Below the pieces are notes generated by a model that saw only the letters and a list, made by a program, of their open reading frames with translations, had not been told where the DNA came from and ran no database searches. DNA of 64,000 bases from Flavobacterium enshiense DK69. Lineage in GTDB: Bacteria; Bacteroidota; Bacteroidia; Flavobacteriales; Flavobacteriaceae. Location: positions 1 to 64,000 of the forward strand of contig NZ_AVCS01000006.1 of the NCBI RefSeq assembly GCF_000498495.1, in the 5' to 3' direction. A program made the translations under genes and the position numbers. This document shows positions 55,215 through 64,000 of the stretch, piece by piece (the stretch's first letter is position 1; each line of letters opens with the position of its first letter).

Positions 55215-56575
55215 AGTTCTGATTGAAACTGTTTCAATTTTCCTCTTAATGTTCTTTCAAGGGTCTCTTTTCGATTATACGAAAACCGCAATCCCGGTTC
55301 CAGGTATGTGTCGATAGCATTTTGAATTCCTTTTATCTGATCTGGAGTCAACTCGATTTCAGAGACATAATCAATTTCAAACATATCAGTTTTTGTCTGG
55401 CGAATGATGAATTCTTTCACATTGCCGTCGTCTTCAATGATGCTTTTGGTTACGTAGTAAAAAGTAAGGCCAGGCGATTTTTTTCCGCTTGGTAAAAGTG
55501 CAATATCATTAGTGCGTCCGACCAGTTGTTTGAGGATTGGTTTTTTTGGCGTGCTTTTTTCATCCAAGATTCCAACATCACCAATGTCATAACGAATGAA
55601 AGGATGTGCTTTGTTATATAATGAAGTGATAACAACTCTTCCTTCCTTGCCATTAGGTACCGGCTGGTTGTTGTTGTCCAAAATTTCAACGAAAAGGGTT
55701 TCCGAATTCACTTGCCATTCTCCTTTCGGATTTTGGAACGCAATAAGATCCAGTTCAGAAGCGCCATATTCGTTTACAACAGGAATACCGAATTGCGTTT
55801 CCAATAGTTCTTTGTCGGAATCAAAAAGCATTTCCGAAGTAACCATGCAGACTTTCAATGTCGGGCAAATATCTTTCAGTATAAGGTTTTTTTTCTGAAG
55901 AAATTTGGCAAACAAAACAATCGAGCTTGTGTAACCGTTGATGTAATCGAACTTTTTGGTTTTGAAATGTTTCAGTACTTTTTCAAGAAAGACATCCGAT
56001 AAATCAAAAATAGGGAAGCGGTAACGTTGTCCCAGAAAATCCTTCAAACGTTCTTTTCGGTAGCCGATGAAATCCAGCGGAATGCCATAAAACCGTGCCT
56101 GAAAGGAAGTGTTGAAATCGATGCCGTACCATCCGAAACGATGGATGATGGATGCCCAGGTGATGGCATGTGCTTCTTTATCTTTGGCAAAAATAAAAGG
56201 GTCCCCACTGGAACCGGATGTTTTATTGACAAATACGGATTTTTGGGTATATCCTTCGGAAAGCCTTTCTGTTAAGGGTTTCTGCAAATCTTTTTTGGTC
56301 AGTACCGGCAGGTTGTTCCAATCCGTATAGCCATTTTCTCCAACCAATTCTTTATAAAATGAATTGTTTTCCAGGTGAAAAGCCACTATTTTTTTTCGTT
56401 GTGCCTCGATATGAGTCGAAAAATCTGCTTCCGGGACGGCCAGAATTGCATCGAAAGCAGCATGGGCTCCCTTCATCGGGAAACCACTCATTTTAAGGGA
56501 AAAGTCGAATAATCGGAACACGTTCGGGGAAATTTTTCCAAAAATAATAAAACCGTATTCATAAACTATCAACAT
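55211..56575 (-). CDS. CapK/PaaK-like adenylate-forming protein
   Basis: I start at the ATG at 56575 (MLIVYEYGFIIFGKISP), giving 454 aa; a longer frame would start at a TTG inside the divergent purD promoter. The protein resembles phenylacetate-CoA ligase/CapK: VNKTSGSSGDPFIFAKD is the ATP-binding loop, NEYGASELDLIAF and RYDIGDVGIL follow. CapK-like proteins are frequent at the edge of capsule loci, where their role is not settled. It closes the polysaccharide region, next to purD. Confidence 0.85.
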   Translation of the reverse strand: MLIVYEYGFIIFGKISPNVFRLFDFSLKMSGFPMKGAHAAFDAILAVPEADFSTHIEAQRKKIVAFHLENNSFYKELVGENGYTDWNNLPVLTKKDLQKPLTERLSEGYTQKSVFVNKTSGSSGDPFIFAKDKEAHAITWASIIHRFGWYGIDFNTSFQARFYGIPLDFIGYRKERLKDFLGQRYRFPIFDLSDVFLEKVLKHFKTKKFDYINGYTSSIVLFAKFLQKKNLILKDICPTLKVCMVTSEMLFDSDKELLETQFGIPVVNEYGASELDLIAFQNPKGEWQVNSETLFVEILDNNNQPVPNGKEGRVVITSLYNKAHPFIRYDIGDVGILDEKSTPKKPILKQLVGRTNDIALLPSGKKSPGLTFYYVTKSIIEDDGNVKEFIIRQTKTDMFEIDYVSEIELTPDQIKGIQNAIDTYLEPGLRFSYNRKETLERTLRGKLKQFQSEL

Positions 56576-56602
56576 AAACTTTTTTTTCCGTTCAAAACGG
56601 AC

Positions 56603-56610
56603 TATTTTTG
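56603..56610 (+). promoter_or_regulatory. -7 box of purD
   Basis: TATTTTTG lies 24 bases before the ATG at 56635. Its last three bases are the TTG that would be read as an earlier start, so that start is rejected. Confidence 0.55.
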
Positions 56611-56634
56611 CATCCAAATCAACAACTCAACAAC

Positions 56635-57906
56635 ATGATTATTTTATTGTTAGGTTCAGGCGGAAGAGAACATGCTTTGGCTTGGAAAATGCTTCAGAGT
56701 TCTCATTGCTCAAAACTTTTCGTAGCGCCGGGGAATGCCGGAACTGCTTCAATTGCTACTAATGTTGCCATCAATCCCAATGATTTTGCGGCTGTAAAAA
56801 ACCTGGTACTTTCCGAAAATATCGGGATGGTAGTGGTTGGCCCGGAAGATCCTTTGGTAAACGGTGTGTATGATTTCTTTAAAAACGACGCTGATTTAAA
56901 AAACATCCCTGTAATTGGTCCTTCAAAACACGGGGCACAATTGGAAGGGAGTAAAGAGTTCGCTAAAGAATTTTTGGTGAAACACAACATTCCGACAGCG
57001 CGTTACCAGAGTTTTACAAAAGATACTGTTGAGGCGGGTTGTGAATTCCTGACCACGTTAAATGCTCCGTATGTTCTAAAAGCAGATGGCTTGGCGGCTG
57101 GTAAAGGTGTTTTGATTTTGAATGATTTAGCAGAAGCACAACAGGAATTACGTAATATGTTGGTGGATGCAAAATTCGGAGATGCTTCTTCCAAAGTGGT
57201 TATCGAGGAATTTTTGGATGGAATCGAATTGAGCTGTTTCGTGCTTACTGACGGAAAGAGCTATAAAATATTGCCAACGGCGAAAGATTACAAACGAATT
57301 GGCGAAGGTGATACCGGTTTGAATACGGGTGGGATGGGAGCTGTTTCTCCGGTTTCGTTTGCGGATGCTGAATTCATGCAAAAGATTGAAGAGCGCGTTG
57401 TGAAGCCTACAATTGCAGGTCTTCAAAAAGATAATATCGAGTACAAAGGTTTCGTGTTTATCGGGCTGATTAAAGTTGGAAATGATCCTTTCGTAATCGA
57501 ATACAATGTCCGTATGGGCGATCCGGAAACAGAAGTGGTAATGCCACGTTTGAAATCGGATTTGGTAGAGATTTTCAAGGCGATTGCAACACAAACATTG
57601 GAGAATGTAGCTTTTGAAATTGACCCAAGAAGCGCAACTACAATTATGGTTGTTTCAGGTGGTTATCCTGAAGACTATGCGAAAGGCAAAGTGATTACAG
57701 GTTTGGATAAAGTAGACGGTTCAATAGCATTTCACGCAGGAACCACATTAAATGACGGAACAATCGTAAGTAACGGCGGACGTGTTATAGCGGTGACTTC
57801 GTATGGAGAAACCTTTAAGGATGCTATTGCAAAATCGTATTCCAACATCGAAAAAATCCATTTTGACGGAATGTACTACAGAAAAGATATAGGGTTTGAC
57901 TTATAA
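56635..57906 (+). CDS. purD: Phosphoribosylamine-glycine ligase
   Basis: PurD joins phosphoribosylamine and glycine in purine synthesis. The 423 aa ATP-grasp enzyme starts MIILLLGSGGREHALAWKM, the family N-terminus, and has GPEDPLVNGVYD, KADGLAAGKGVLI (ATP-grasp), GLNTGGMGAVSP and YNVRMGDPETEVVMPRL. It is a single gene with its own promoter and terminator; no other pur gene is in the window. Confidence 0.97.
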   Translation: MIILLLGSGGREHALAWKMLQSSHCSKLFVAPGNAGTASIATNVAINPNDFAAVKNLVLSENIGMVVVGPEDPLVNGVYDFFKNDADLKNIPVIGPSKHGAQLEGSKEFAKEFLVKHNIPTARYQSFTKDTVEAGCEFLTTLNAPYVLKADGLAAGKGVLILNDLAEAQQELRNMLVDAKFGDASSKVVIEEFLDGIELSCFVLTDGKSYKILPTAKDYKRIGEGDTGLNTGGMGAVSPVSFADAEFMQKIEERVVKPTIAGLQKDNIEYKGFVFIGLIKVGNDPFVIEYNVRMGDPETEVVMPRLKSDLVEIFKAIATQTLENVAFEIDPRSATTIMVVSGGYPEDYAKGKVITGLDKVDGSIAFHAGTTLNDGTIVSNGGRVIAVTSYGETFKDAIAKSYSNIEKIHFDGMYYRKDIGFDL

Positions 57907-57928
57907 GACAATTTTGTACATTATAATA

Positions 57929-57963
57929 TAAAAAAGAGCAGAAGTGATTCTGCTCTTTTTTAT
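57929..57963 (+). terminator. purD terminator
   Basis: AAAAAGAGCAGA and TCTGCTCTTTTT form a perfect 12-bp stem with a 6-base loop, followed by T residues. Confidence 0.9.
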
Positions 57964-58019
57964 TATGATTTATTGGAAACCCCGTGAAAAACTTTTCTGG
58001 AAATTTAAATATGATTTTT

Positions 58020-58822
58020 TTAAAAACGATAACCGATACTTACGGCGTAACGGAAGCCGATACTTTCGAAGGTGCTTACTCCCGATTTGACAGCAGAACC
58101 GTTATCGGCCAAATCATGAAAAAACGGAATTCTGTCTTTCAACTTGTCGATAATTTCCTGGGCAATTCGTTGTCTTCAAGCCCCGGGGATACTGGCATCT
58201 ACATGAGCTTCAAATTTGTACGCAGTAAAAGAAGGGGCAAATAAGATACAGTCCACCACAAATCTTTTGGCGATAATAAACTGGTAACCCAATTCCCCTC
58301 CGAAATTAAGGAAACGAACACGGTGTCCAGATGGCCGGTTTGAACATTGTTTGTTTCATCAGTGTAGGTGTAAGTTCTTTTATTTTTGAATTTGAATTAA
58401 GAGACAAATGGTGCTAGATACACTCCTCGCGGTGCAGAATATCTGTTTAGGTCACCTAAATAGAAGCGGTATTCCGCACCTATTGAATAACCTGATCGAT
58501 CGCTGGATTTTGAAAAATTCACGCCGCTAAGATCCAGATTAAAATGTTTGAATTCCTGATACCCTCCGAAAAGAGAAATACTTTGGTTTTCTTTTATTAC
58601 CCGCTCATATGTAAATTGAATGGTATTGTCATAGAAGATACGATTGGTGAGGTTAAATTTTATCAAATTAGGATGTTCCGGCTTCTTCTTTTTCATCTGT
58701 TGTACCGAATCAACTTCCTGAGCTGTCGCGTAAGCAGTGAATAAGACAAACATGAGACAGTAGAGGATAGCTTTTGCCGTGTCGATTCCCTTTGGACGAA
58801 ATTCGGCGATTAAAGATTTCAT
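58020..58822 (-). pseudogene. Frameshifted outer-membrane barrel gene (DUF3575-like)
   Basis: The first 141 codons (58822-58397) read as a barrel start: a signal-like segment (about 17-34, YCLMFVLFTAYATAQ) and strands such as NRIFYDNTIQFTYERVI and GYSIGAEYRFYLGDL, ending PFVS-stop. Beyond this stop the homology continues in other frames: KRTYTYTDETNNVQ at about 58330-58380, then FLNFGGELGYQFIIAKRF and FRYAVSIGYRF with a stop at 58020-58022. That last frame has one TGA (58176-58178), and LEDNEL in a neighbouring frame suggests a further pair of indels there. At least three indels separate the parts. It could be a sequencing artefact, but the number of indels argues for decay. Confidence 0.75.
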
Positions 58823-58941
58823 AACGAACGGATTAGTGAATTAGATTTAATAAAATCTGTATTTTTAACAGGAAAATGCAATAAACAATAATTCAATACT
58901 GCAAGAAATATGTTATGAATCAACAATTCTGTACTGTCTTT

Positions 58942-60213
58942 CTAAAAGGTTTCCCCGGCGTTCAGGTAAAATGCATTGGAATCACGGCCCCAAGCATAAT
59001 TAAGAATCAGATTGGTCCTAGTCGGTTTGTCCAGTAAAACGCGAAGCCCGATACCGGCCGCGGGCTGGATGTATTGGAATAGCTTAATGTCGGTATCATC
59101 ATTGCTGGCAGTAGTAAAATTGGCGAATACAGTTCCGCTGAGGAGTTGGTTACAGCTAATCGGGAAACGATATTCGGTTTCAAAATAAACCAAGTCAAAA
59201 CCGCGGAACAATCCTTGGGTATATCCTTTACCGCCCCTGCTGCGCTGATCCCATCCGATAGCGGGTAAATTAAGATAGGGCAGGTCGCCTTGAATCAGGA
59301 ATTGTCCATAAGTCCAAAAACCAAGCACATGTTGTTTGTTGGTAGGGCTTAACGGGATAAAATGACGGTACTCGCCGTAAAGTACCTGGCTTTTTTGTTG
59401 TCTGTCGTTCAGACTTGGATTGAACCGATAATTAAAGTTCGCGAACCATCCATTGTTTGGATTTATCTGATTGTCTCGCGAGTCGTGGACCATGTTAAAA
59501 CTCAAGCCATTCACTATATATTCCAGATGGTCAAAGCCGTGCAGCTGGCTGTAATTATAGTGGTGCTGATGGGTATATTGTCCTGTTTCGTTTTTCAGGG
59601 CCGCATCGTCTATATTGGTATAGATGTCAAATGCGACACCACCCCCGATGTACCAATCTTTTTTAAATTCCCAGGAGATCGTTTGGTGGAACTTAAGATA
59701 GTCATAATCCATGGGTTCAGTAATGGCGTCCAAACTGAATCCGTCGTCGGAACTGTTGGGCGGGATAATATCGGTGCCCAATCCGTAGTTGGATTGGGTA
59801 AAAATGTAGTAACGCCAATCGCCGCTTAAGAATATGGAATTGTTTTTCAACAAAACGTTGTTCTTAAGGTTTATCATCAATTGTTTTTTCGTGGTATAGG
59901 TCACATTAAGGCTGACGGTAGAATATTTGTCTTTTGGCTGGTCGCCTTTAAAGGTATATTGGGCTACGGCTCCGTACATAAATCCCGTTGCCGGTTGGGA
60001 ACCAATGATTGGCATGACAATTAAAAAACTGTTTTTGATAGGTTTGAGGACGGTGGTGGAATCTTTTTTTCTGAAAAGGTCCGGAACCGACACAATGGGG
60101 CATTTGCTAACCGAATCTAAGCTGGTCTGGGCTGTCATATTGCCTACAAACAATATTTCTGCCAGTAAAAAGACACAAAGAATTTTCAGGAATTTGTTGC
60201 TTAAAACTATCAT
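58942..60213 (-). CDS. BamA/TamA-type outer-membrane barrel protein
   Basis: I start at the ATG at 60213 (MIVLSNKFLKILCVF), giving 423 aa with a signal peptide (1-29, NMTAQ); the longer frame from 60330 adds 39 basic residues before it. The protein has no POTRA repeats. It is a C-terminal Omp85/BamA surface-antigen barrel: FLIVMPIIGSQPATGFMYGA, SFNMVHDSRDNQINPNNGWF, WDQRSRGGKGYTQGLFRG and GIGLRVLLDKPTRTNLIL. Such short Omp85 proteins (patatin-linked or PorV-adjacent types) have unknown cargo. The neighbouring barrel pseudogene lies 119 bases downstream. Confidence 0.85.
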   Translation of the reverse strand: MIVLSNKFLKILCVFLLAEILFVGNMTAQTSLDSVSKCPIVSVPDLFRKKDSTTVLKPIKNSFLIVMPIIGSQPATGFMYGAVAQYTFKGDQPKDKYSTVSLNVTYTTKKQLMINLKNNVLLKNNSIFLSGDWRYYIFTQSNYGLGTDIIPPNSSDDGFSLDAITEPMDYDYLKFHQTISWEFKKDWYIGGGVAFDIYTNIDDAALKNETGQYTHQHHYNYSQLHGFDHLEYIVNGLSFNMVHDSRDNQINPNNGWFANFNYRFNPSLNDRQQKSQVLYGEYRHFIPLSPTNKQHVLGFWTYGQFLIQGDLPYLNLPAIGWDQRSRGGKGYTQGLFRGFDLVYFETEYRFPISCNQLLSGTVFANFTTASNDDTDIKLFQYIQPAAGIGLRVLLDKPTRTNLILNYAWGRDSNAFYLNAGETF

Positions 60214-60351
60214 AGCAGACTTTTTTGGATTATTCTCATTAATAAAATTATACAGAAATGCCTTAAGTATTTCAATATTATCCTTTTTATCGATAAAGCG
60301 CTTTTTTTGACGGTCTTTTAAAAATAACACTTTTTTACTTCTGAATAGGGC

Positions 60352-60386
60352 AAAAAAAAATCCCGATTTATATCGGGATTTTTTTG
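60352..60386 (-). terminator. Terminator of DUF6341-like gene
   Basis: AAAAATCCCGAT and ATCGGGATTTTT form a 12-bp stem with a short loop. It lies just past the stop of the minus-strand gene at 60392. Confidence 0.9.
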
Positions 60387-60391
60387 AATTC

Positions 60392-60622
60392 TTATTTTAA
60401 GAATGAGTGTGCTGTAGTGTCTTGGTCATCGTCTCCTTTGGCTCTGAAGATCATTAGTTCTTTTGTCCAGTACCATGTAGCATAACAGCAGATAACGAGA
60501 AAAATCCAGTTGATAATGTTTGCAGTCCACCAGTTAGATAATTCCAGTTCAGCCATCCAGTTCATAGGAGCAAAAAGAATTTCTTCGAATAAATAGGCTA
60601 TTCCTTCAAAAAAAGCTTTCAT
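60392..60622 (-). CDS. Small membrane protein, DUF6341-like
   Basis: The 76 aa protein has one membrane helix (about 32-52, TANIINWIFLVICCYATWYW) after an amphipathic start (FFEGIAYLFEEILFAPMNWM). It resembles the DUF6341 family of Flavobacteriia (from memory), which sits beside DUF6427 and upp as here. Function is unknown. A bidirectional-looking hairpin follows it. Confidence 0.75.
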   Translation of the reverse strand: MKAFFEGIAYLFEEILFAPMNWMAELELSNWWTANIINWIFLVICCYATWYWTKELMIFRAKGDDDQDTTAHSFLK

Positions 60623-60743
60623 AGTGTTTTTGTTTTAGTTTATTTCGAACTTACAAGCAAAGAAAATAAAACTTCTCACATCTTGTTAGTCTCATTTTTA
60701 TACAAGTGTTATCTTTACAGTCACAAAAATATAAAATATCTGC

Positions 60744-61673
60744 ATGATAGCAAGCCTTTTTAATAAATCTCGGCCAATTAATTACGTTTTAATCAGTTTA
60801 TTGCTGATTGGCTTTTACTTTTTGTACCTCACCAAGGATTTTTCATGGACTGAACACTACCATACGATTATCCAGAAATCAGGGTTGCTGCTAGTTCTTA
60901 CGGCTTCTTTATTCCTGGTAAGGTTCATCACCAAACGAAACGGATTGAGCAGAGACAATAGTTTTGCGGCTTTTATATTTGTTGTTTTTCTGATTCTTTT
61001 CCCGACAACTCTAGTCAATACCAACGTTATTCTGTCTAATTTTTTCCTGTTGCTGGCTTTGCGCAGATTGGTATCCATGCAATCGCTGATTACCCCGAAG
61101 GAAAAGATTTTTGACGCCTCGTTTTGGATTTTTGTTGCCTCGTTATTTCACTTTTGGTGCATATTGTTCCTGATTCTCGTATTTATTTCCATCATTTTTC
61201 ACGTGTCCGGTGACTACCGTAACTGGCTGGTGCCGTTTATTGCTTTTTTTACCGTATTAGTGTTGTTTGCTATGGCAGTGCTCATTTTTGATCATGGTTT
61301 ACTGGCTATCGTGATGGAAAAAGCGCAAGTCAGTTTCGATTTTACCTATTTTGAAAATGTGTTTCAGAATATTGCACTGGCTATTTTTTCTTCGATAGCG
61401 GTGCTCTTCTTTTCCACTCAGGTTTTAGTATTGCAAAACAGACCATTAAACATGCAGGCTTCTTATAAGAAAATTATTTTCGGTTTCCTTTTTGGGGTTG
61501 CTATTTATGTTTTGTCGGCCAGTAAAAACAATAGCTTTTTGATGTATACCTTTTTCCCGTTATCAGTATTAGGAGCTAACTTTCTGGAAGGATTGGATAA
61601 ACAATGGCTCAAGGAAACTATTGTGATCGGTTTATTATTGATTGCCCTGATTATCTTCTTTGGGCAGTTATAA
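60744..61673 (+). CDS. DUF6427-like membrane protein
   Basis: The 309 aa protein has about nine membrane helices and begins MIASLFNKSRPINYVLISLL, the typical DUF6427 start. It resembles EpsG/Wzy-like or gliding-associated membrane proteins only in topology. A near-consensus -7 box (TATCTTTA) lies at 60709-60716. Its end overlaps the end of the convergent upp gene by 6 bases. Function is unknown. Confidence 0.8.
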   Translation: MIASLFNKSRPINYVLISLLLIGFYFLYLTKDFSWTEHYHTIIQKSGLLLVLTASLFLVRFITKRNGLSRDNSFAAFIFVVFLILFPTTLVNTNVILSNFFLLLALRRLVSMQSLITPKEKIFDASFWIFVASLFHFWCILFLILVFISIIFHVSGDYRNWLVPFIAFFTVLVLFAMAVLIFDHGLLAIVMEKAQVSFDFTYFENVFQNIALAIFSSIAVLFFSTQVLVLQNRPLNMQASYKKIIFGFLFGVAIYVLSASKNNSFLMYTFFPLSVLGANFLEGLDKQWLKETIVIGLLLIALIIFFGQL

Positions 61674-62321
61674 TTTATTTCCGTAAGCTAAATCTCCTGC
61701 ATCACCCAACCCGGGAACGATGTAGTTGTGTTCGTTCAGTTTTTCATCCAAAGCGGCCACCCACAAATGGCAATTGGAAGGCAGGTTTTCTACCAAATAA
61801 GCAATTCCTTCCGGAGCTGCAATAACAACGGCAATATGGACTTCTTTCGGATTTTGTTCCAAATGCAGTTTGTTCAAGACCGCTACCAGTGATTGTCCTG
61901 TGGCCAACATCGGATCCACCAAAATCAGGTTCTTTCCTTCGAAGGAAGGTGCGGCTTGGTATTCCACAAGTATTTCAAACTTATCGTCATTGTCGTAATG
62001 ATGACGATATGCCGAAACAAACCCGTTTTCCGCATCGTCAAAAAAATTCATGAACCCTTGATGCAAAGCCAGGCCGGCTCTCAGTATTGAACACAAAACT
62101 ACAGGTTCGGCAATGGTTGTAGTGTGTTTTATGCCTAGTGGCGTCTGAACGGCTACGTCTTTATATTCTAATGTCTTACTCAGTTCATAGGCCATTATTT
62201 CTCCGATGCGTTCGATGTTTTTTCGAAAACGCATACTGTCTTTCTGAATGGTAACGTCACGAAGCTGCGTTAAAAAATGGTTCAGAATGCTGTTTTTATC
62301 GGAAATATAATGAATGTGCAT
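61668..62321 (-). CDS. upp: Uracil phosphoribosyltransferase
   Basis: Upp salvages uracil to UMP with PRPP. The 217 aa protein has the PRPP-binding motif LILVDPMLATGQSLVAVL (about 132-149) and the C-terminal uracil-binding region NYIVPGLGDAGDLAYGNKL. The length is typical. It is convergent with the DUF6427-like gene (6-base overlap) and divergent from the DUF4254 gene. Confidence 0.95.
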   Translation of the reverse strand: MHIHYISDKNSILNHFLTQLRDVTIQKDSMRFRKNIERIGEIMAYELSKTLEYKDVAVQTPLGIKHTTTIAEPVVLCSILRAGLALHQGFMNFFDDAENGFVSAYRHHYDNDDKFEILVEYQAAPSFEGKNLILVDPMLATGQSLVAVLNKLHLEQNPKEVHIAVVIAAPEGIAYLVENLPSNCHLWVAALDEKLNEHNYIVPGLGDAGDLAYGNKL

Positions 62322-62372
62322 AAATTTTGTTTAAAGTTGGAGTTCTAAGGTAAAGGGTAAAAGTATAAAAAC

Positions 62373-62380
62373 TATATTTG
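62373..62380 (+). promoter_or_regulatory. -7 box of DUF4254/GT9 operon
   Basis: TATATTTG matches the consensus and lies 18 bases before the ATG at 62399. Confidence 0.55.
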
Positions 62381-62398
62381 TAAATAAAATTAAGAGCT

Positions 62399-63004
62399 AT
62401 GTTTGCTGAATTCGCATTTCCTATTTTTGAACAAAGTATCAAGGAATATCATATCATTGACGATGTGTATCAACCAACGTTAAATCCTTATGAAAAAGGC
62501 TCGTTGGAGCATTTGTTGTATGCTAAAAACTGGGTGGATACCGTTCAGTGGCATTACGAAGATATCGTGCGCGACCCAAATATCGATCCGGTTGCCGCTT
62601 TGGATTTAAAACGTAAAATCGATGCTTCCAATCAGGTTCGCACGGATATGGTGGAGTACATTGACAGTTATTTTCTTCAGAAATATAAAGACGTTCAAGT
62701 GAAACCGGATGCAAGAATCAACACGGAAAGTCCGGCTTGGGCTATCGACCGCTTGTCGATTCTGGCTTTGAAAATTTACCACATGAACGAAGAGGCGACT
62801 CGTGCAGAAGCTACTGCGGAGCACCGTGCTAAATGCCAGGAGAAACTGAATGTGCTTTTGGATCAGAAAAACGACATGTTTACCTCTATCAGTCAATTAA
62901 TCGAGGATATCGAAAAAGGCGATAAGTACATGAAAGTGTACAAGCAAATGAAAATGTACAACGACGAAGAACTGAATCCGGTATTGTATCAGAATAAAAA
63001 ATAG
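62399..63004 (+). CDS. DUF4254 protein
   Basis: The 201 aa cytoplasmic protein is helical and matches DUF4254 (ENWVD-like start: LEHLLYAKNWVDTVQWHYED, RDPNIDPVAALDLKRKIDAS, NTESPAWAIDRLSILALKIY). The family is almost always found next to a GT9 glycosyltransferase in Bacteroidota, as here, with only 12 bases between the two genes. Its role is unknown; a function in lipopolysaccharide core assembly is plausible by context only. Confidence 0.85.
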   Translation: MFAEFAFPIFEQSIKEYHIIDDVYQPTLNPYEKGSLEHLLYAKNWVDTVQWHYEDIVRDPNIDPVAALDLKRKIDASNQVRTDMVEYIDSYFLQKYKDVQVKPDARINTESPAWAIDRLSILALKIYHMNEEATRAEATAEHRAKCQEKLNVLLDQKNDMFTSISQLIEDIEKGDKYMKVYKQMKMYNDEELNPVLYQNKK

Positions 63005-63016
63005 TCATCGTAACGG

Positions 63017-64000
63017 ATGTCTAAAAAACAACATATTGCTGTAATAAGGCTCTCAGCCATGGGTGATGTCGCAATGACGGTTCCTGTGTTGAGAGCCTTA
63101 GTTTTTCAGTATCCTGAGGTTGAAGTGACCGTTGTGTCCCGACCTTTTTTTAAACCTTTTTTTGACGGAATTCCGAATGTCCGTTTCTTCGCTGTCGATT
63201 TGAATAAACGCCATAAAGGATTTCCGGGTTTGCTGCGGTTGTATTCCGATTTGCGTGAATTGAAGGTTGACGCCATAGCCGATCTGCATAACGTACTGCG
63301 TTCCAAAGTAGTCCGTAACCTTTTTATGCTGAGCGGAAAAAAAACAGCAGCGACTGATAAAGGCCGTGCCGATAAAAAAGCGCTTACCCGTTTCAAAGAC
63401 AAAATTTTCACACCGGTCAAGCCGATGGTCGAACGCCACGCCGATACTTTCGCAGAATTGGGTTTTCCGATTGATTTATCACATCCGCAGTTTCCGTCAA
63501 AAACCGTTTTGTCTGAAGACATCGTTTCGGTTATCGGGAATAAGGATAATGAATGGGTTGGAATCGCTCCTTTTGCCCAATACGAAAGCAAAGTATATCC
63601 GATTGATTTAATGCAGCAGCTAATTGATGGATTGTCTAGAGAAACCAATCTAAACGTAATGTTGTTCGGGGGAGGAGAGAAGGAAATTCAGCTGTTAACA
63701 CAATTGAAGGCTAACCATTCTAACGTAACTGTCCTGGCAGGAAAATTGAAATTCAAACAGGAACTGGAAGTGATTTCCAATTTAGACCTAATGCTTTCGA
63801 TGGATTCCGGAAATGCGCACATTGCTGCCATGCTGGGCGTAAAAGTGATTACGCTTTGGGGTGCCACACACCCTTATGCAGGATTTAAACCGTTTGGTCA
63901 ACCAGATGATTTCTGCCTTACTTCCGACAGGGAAAAATATCCGCTCTTGCCAACATCCGTTTACGGAAACAAAAAAGTGGAAGGATATGAAGATGCTATG
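63017..64000 (+). CDS. Glycosyltransferase family 9 (heptosyltransferase-like), partial
   Basis: An ATG at 63017 opens a frame of 328 codons that runs off the window end without a stop. It reads MSKKQHIAVIRLSAMGDVAM, the GT9 N-terminus, and later has VMLFGGGEKEIQLLTQL and MDSGNAHIAAMLGVKVITLW (the ADP-heptose-binding region). GT9 enzymes extend the lipopolysaccharide core in the cytosol. It is the second gene of the DUF4254 operon. Full-length homologues have about 340 to 350 residues, so little is missing. Confidence 0.9.
   Translation, partial: MSKKQHIAVIRLSAMGDVAMTVPVLRALVFQYPEVEVTVVSRPFFKPFFDGIPNVRFFAVDLNKRHKGFPGLLRLYSDLRELKVDAIADLHNVLRSKVVRNLFMLSGKKTAATDKGRADKKALTRFKDKIFTPVKPMVERHADTFAELGFPIDLSHPQFPSKTVLSEDIVSVIGNKDNEWVGIAPFAQYESKVYPIDLMQQLIDGLSRETNLNVMLFGGGEKEIQLLTQLKANHSNVTVLAGKLKFKQELEVISNLDLMLSMDSGNAHIAAMLGVKVITLWGATHPYAGFKPFGQPDDFCLTSDREKYPLLPTSVYGNKKVEGYEDAM

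Noticed and set aside
56608..56634. Earlier TTG start for purD
   Set aside because: This TTG is the end of the -7 box, and the PurD family N-terminus MIILLLGSGG begins at 56635.
57984..58244. 86 aa frame on the + strand
   Set aside because: It is antisense to the conserved barrel sequence of the pseudogene on the minus strand.

Overview
The window comes from a chromosome of a member of the Bacteroidota, most probably a Flavobacterium or close relative. Four lines of evidence support this: many genes carry a Bacteroidota-type -7 box (TAnnTTTG) just upstream of the start codon; three large secreted proteins end in type IX secretion (T9SS) sorting domains; several proteins belong to families I know mainly from Flavobacteriia (DUF6327-, DUF6341-, DUF6427- and DUF6909-like, head-GIN, DUF4254); and base composition is AT-rich. 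I see no rRNA, CRISPR array, integrase, transposase or prophage. The only RNA gene found is tRNA-Cys(GCA).

Region 1 (1-24.75 kb) is mostly housekeeping. It holds a PorT-like barrel, a stomatin/SPFH protein, a small YtxH/holin-like operon, GlnRS with a C-terminal extension, FolB, tRNA-Cys, an anchored metallopeptidase, a LysE-type exporter, RNase R with a head-GIN protein, DUF2007, RpiB and a CDF metal transporter. Pyruvate carboxylase follows, with a possible kinase-fold partner directly downstream, then DUF1294, a secreted sugar-binding-like protein, Tex and TatA. The region closes with an operon of a membrane-anchored protein that seems to have lost its M23 peptidase domain, an SdpI-like protein and a GH3-type adenylating enzyme, followed by a nucleoside-phosphorylase-like DUF6909 protein.

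Region 2 (24.76-55.2 kb) is a large cell-surface polysaccharide locus. A Wzz-like protein and rmlB-A-C-D (dTDP-L-rhamnose) run on the + strand. Three tandem paralogues of about 1,110 aa (lamin-tail, chitobiase-like, CotH kinase and T9SS sorting domains) run on the - strand. Two - strand transcription units then encode an O-antigen ligase/polymerase-like protein, glycosyltransferases, a Wzy-like protein, two GT-C-like giant membrane proteins, a methyltransferase, a polyprenol-type GT2 and a Wzx-like flippase. A + strand operon finishes the set with a UDP-glucuronate decarboxylase-like SDR, an initiating undecaprenyl-phosphate sugar transferase and a GT2. Together these cover initiation, sugar supply, chain building, flipping, polymerisation and length control, but substrates cannot be assigned from sequence alone.

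Region 3 (55.2-64 kb) returns to core genes: a CapK/PaaK-like adenylate-forming enzyme, PurD, a frameshifted outer-membrane barrel pseudogene, a BamA/TamA-type barrel, DUF6341- and DUF6427-like membrane proteins, Upp, DUF4254 and a GT9 glycosyltransferase that runs off the end.

The points most worth a second look are the CotH triplet (copy 2 looks mosaic, copy 1 has a changed metal-binding motif), the kinase-like protein behind pyruvate carboxylase, the M23-domain loss, the helically phased repeat before pyc, the heptamer repeat carrying the tRNA-Cys -33 element, and the degraded barrel gene at 58 kb.
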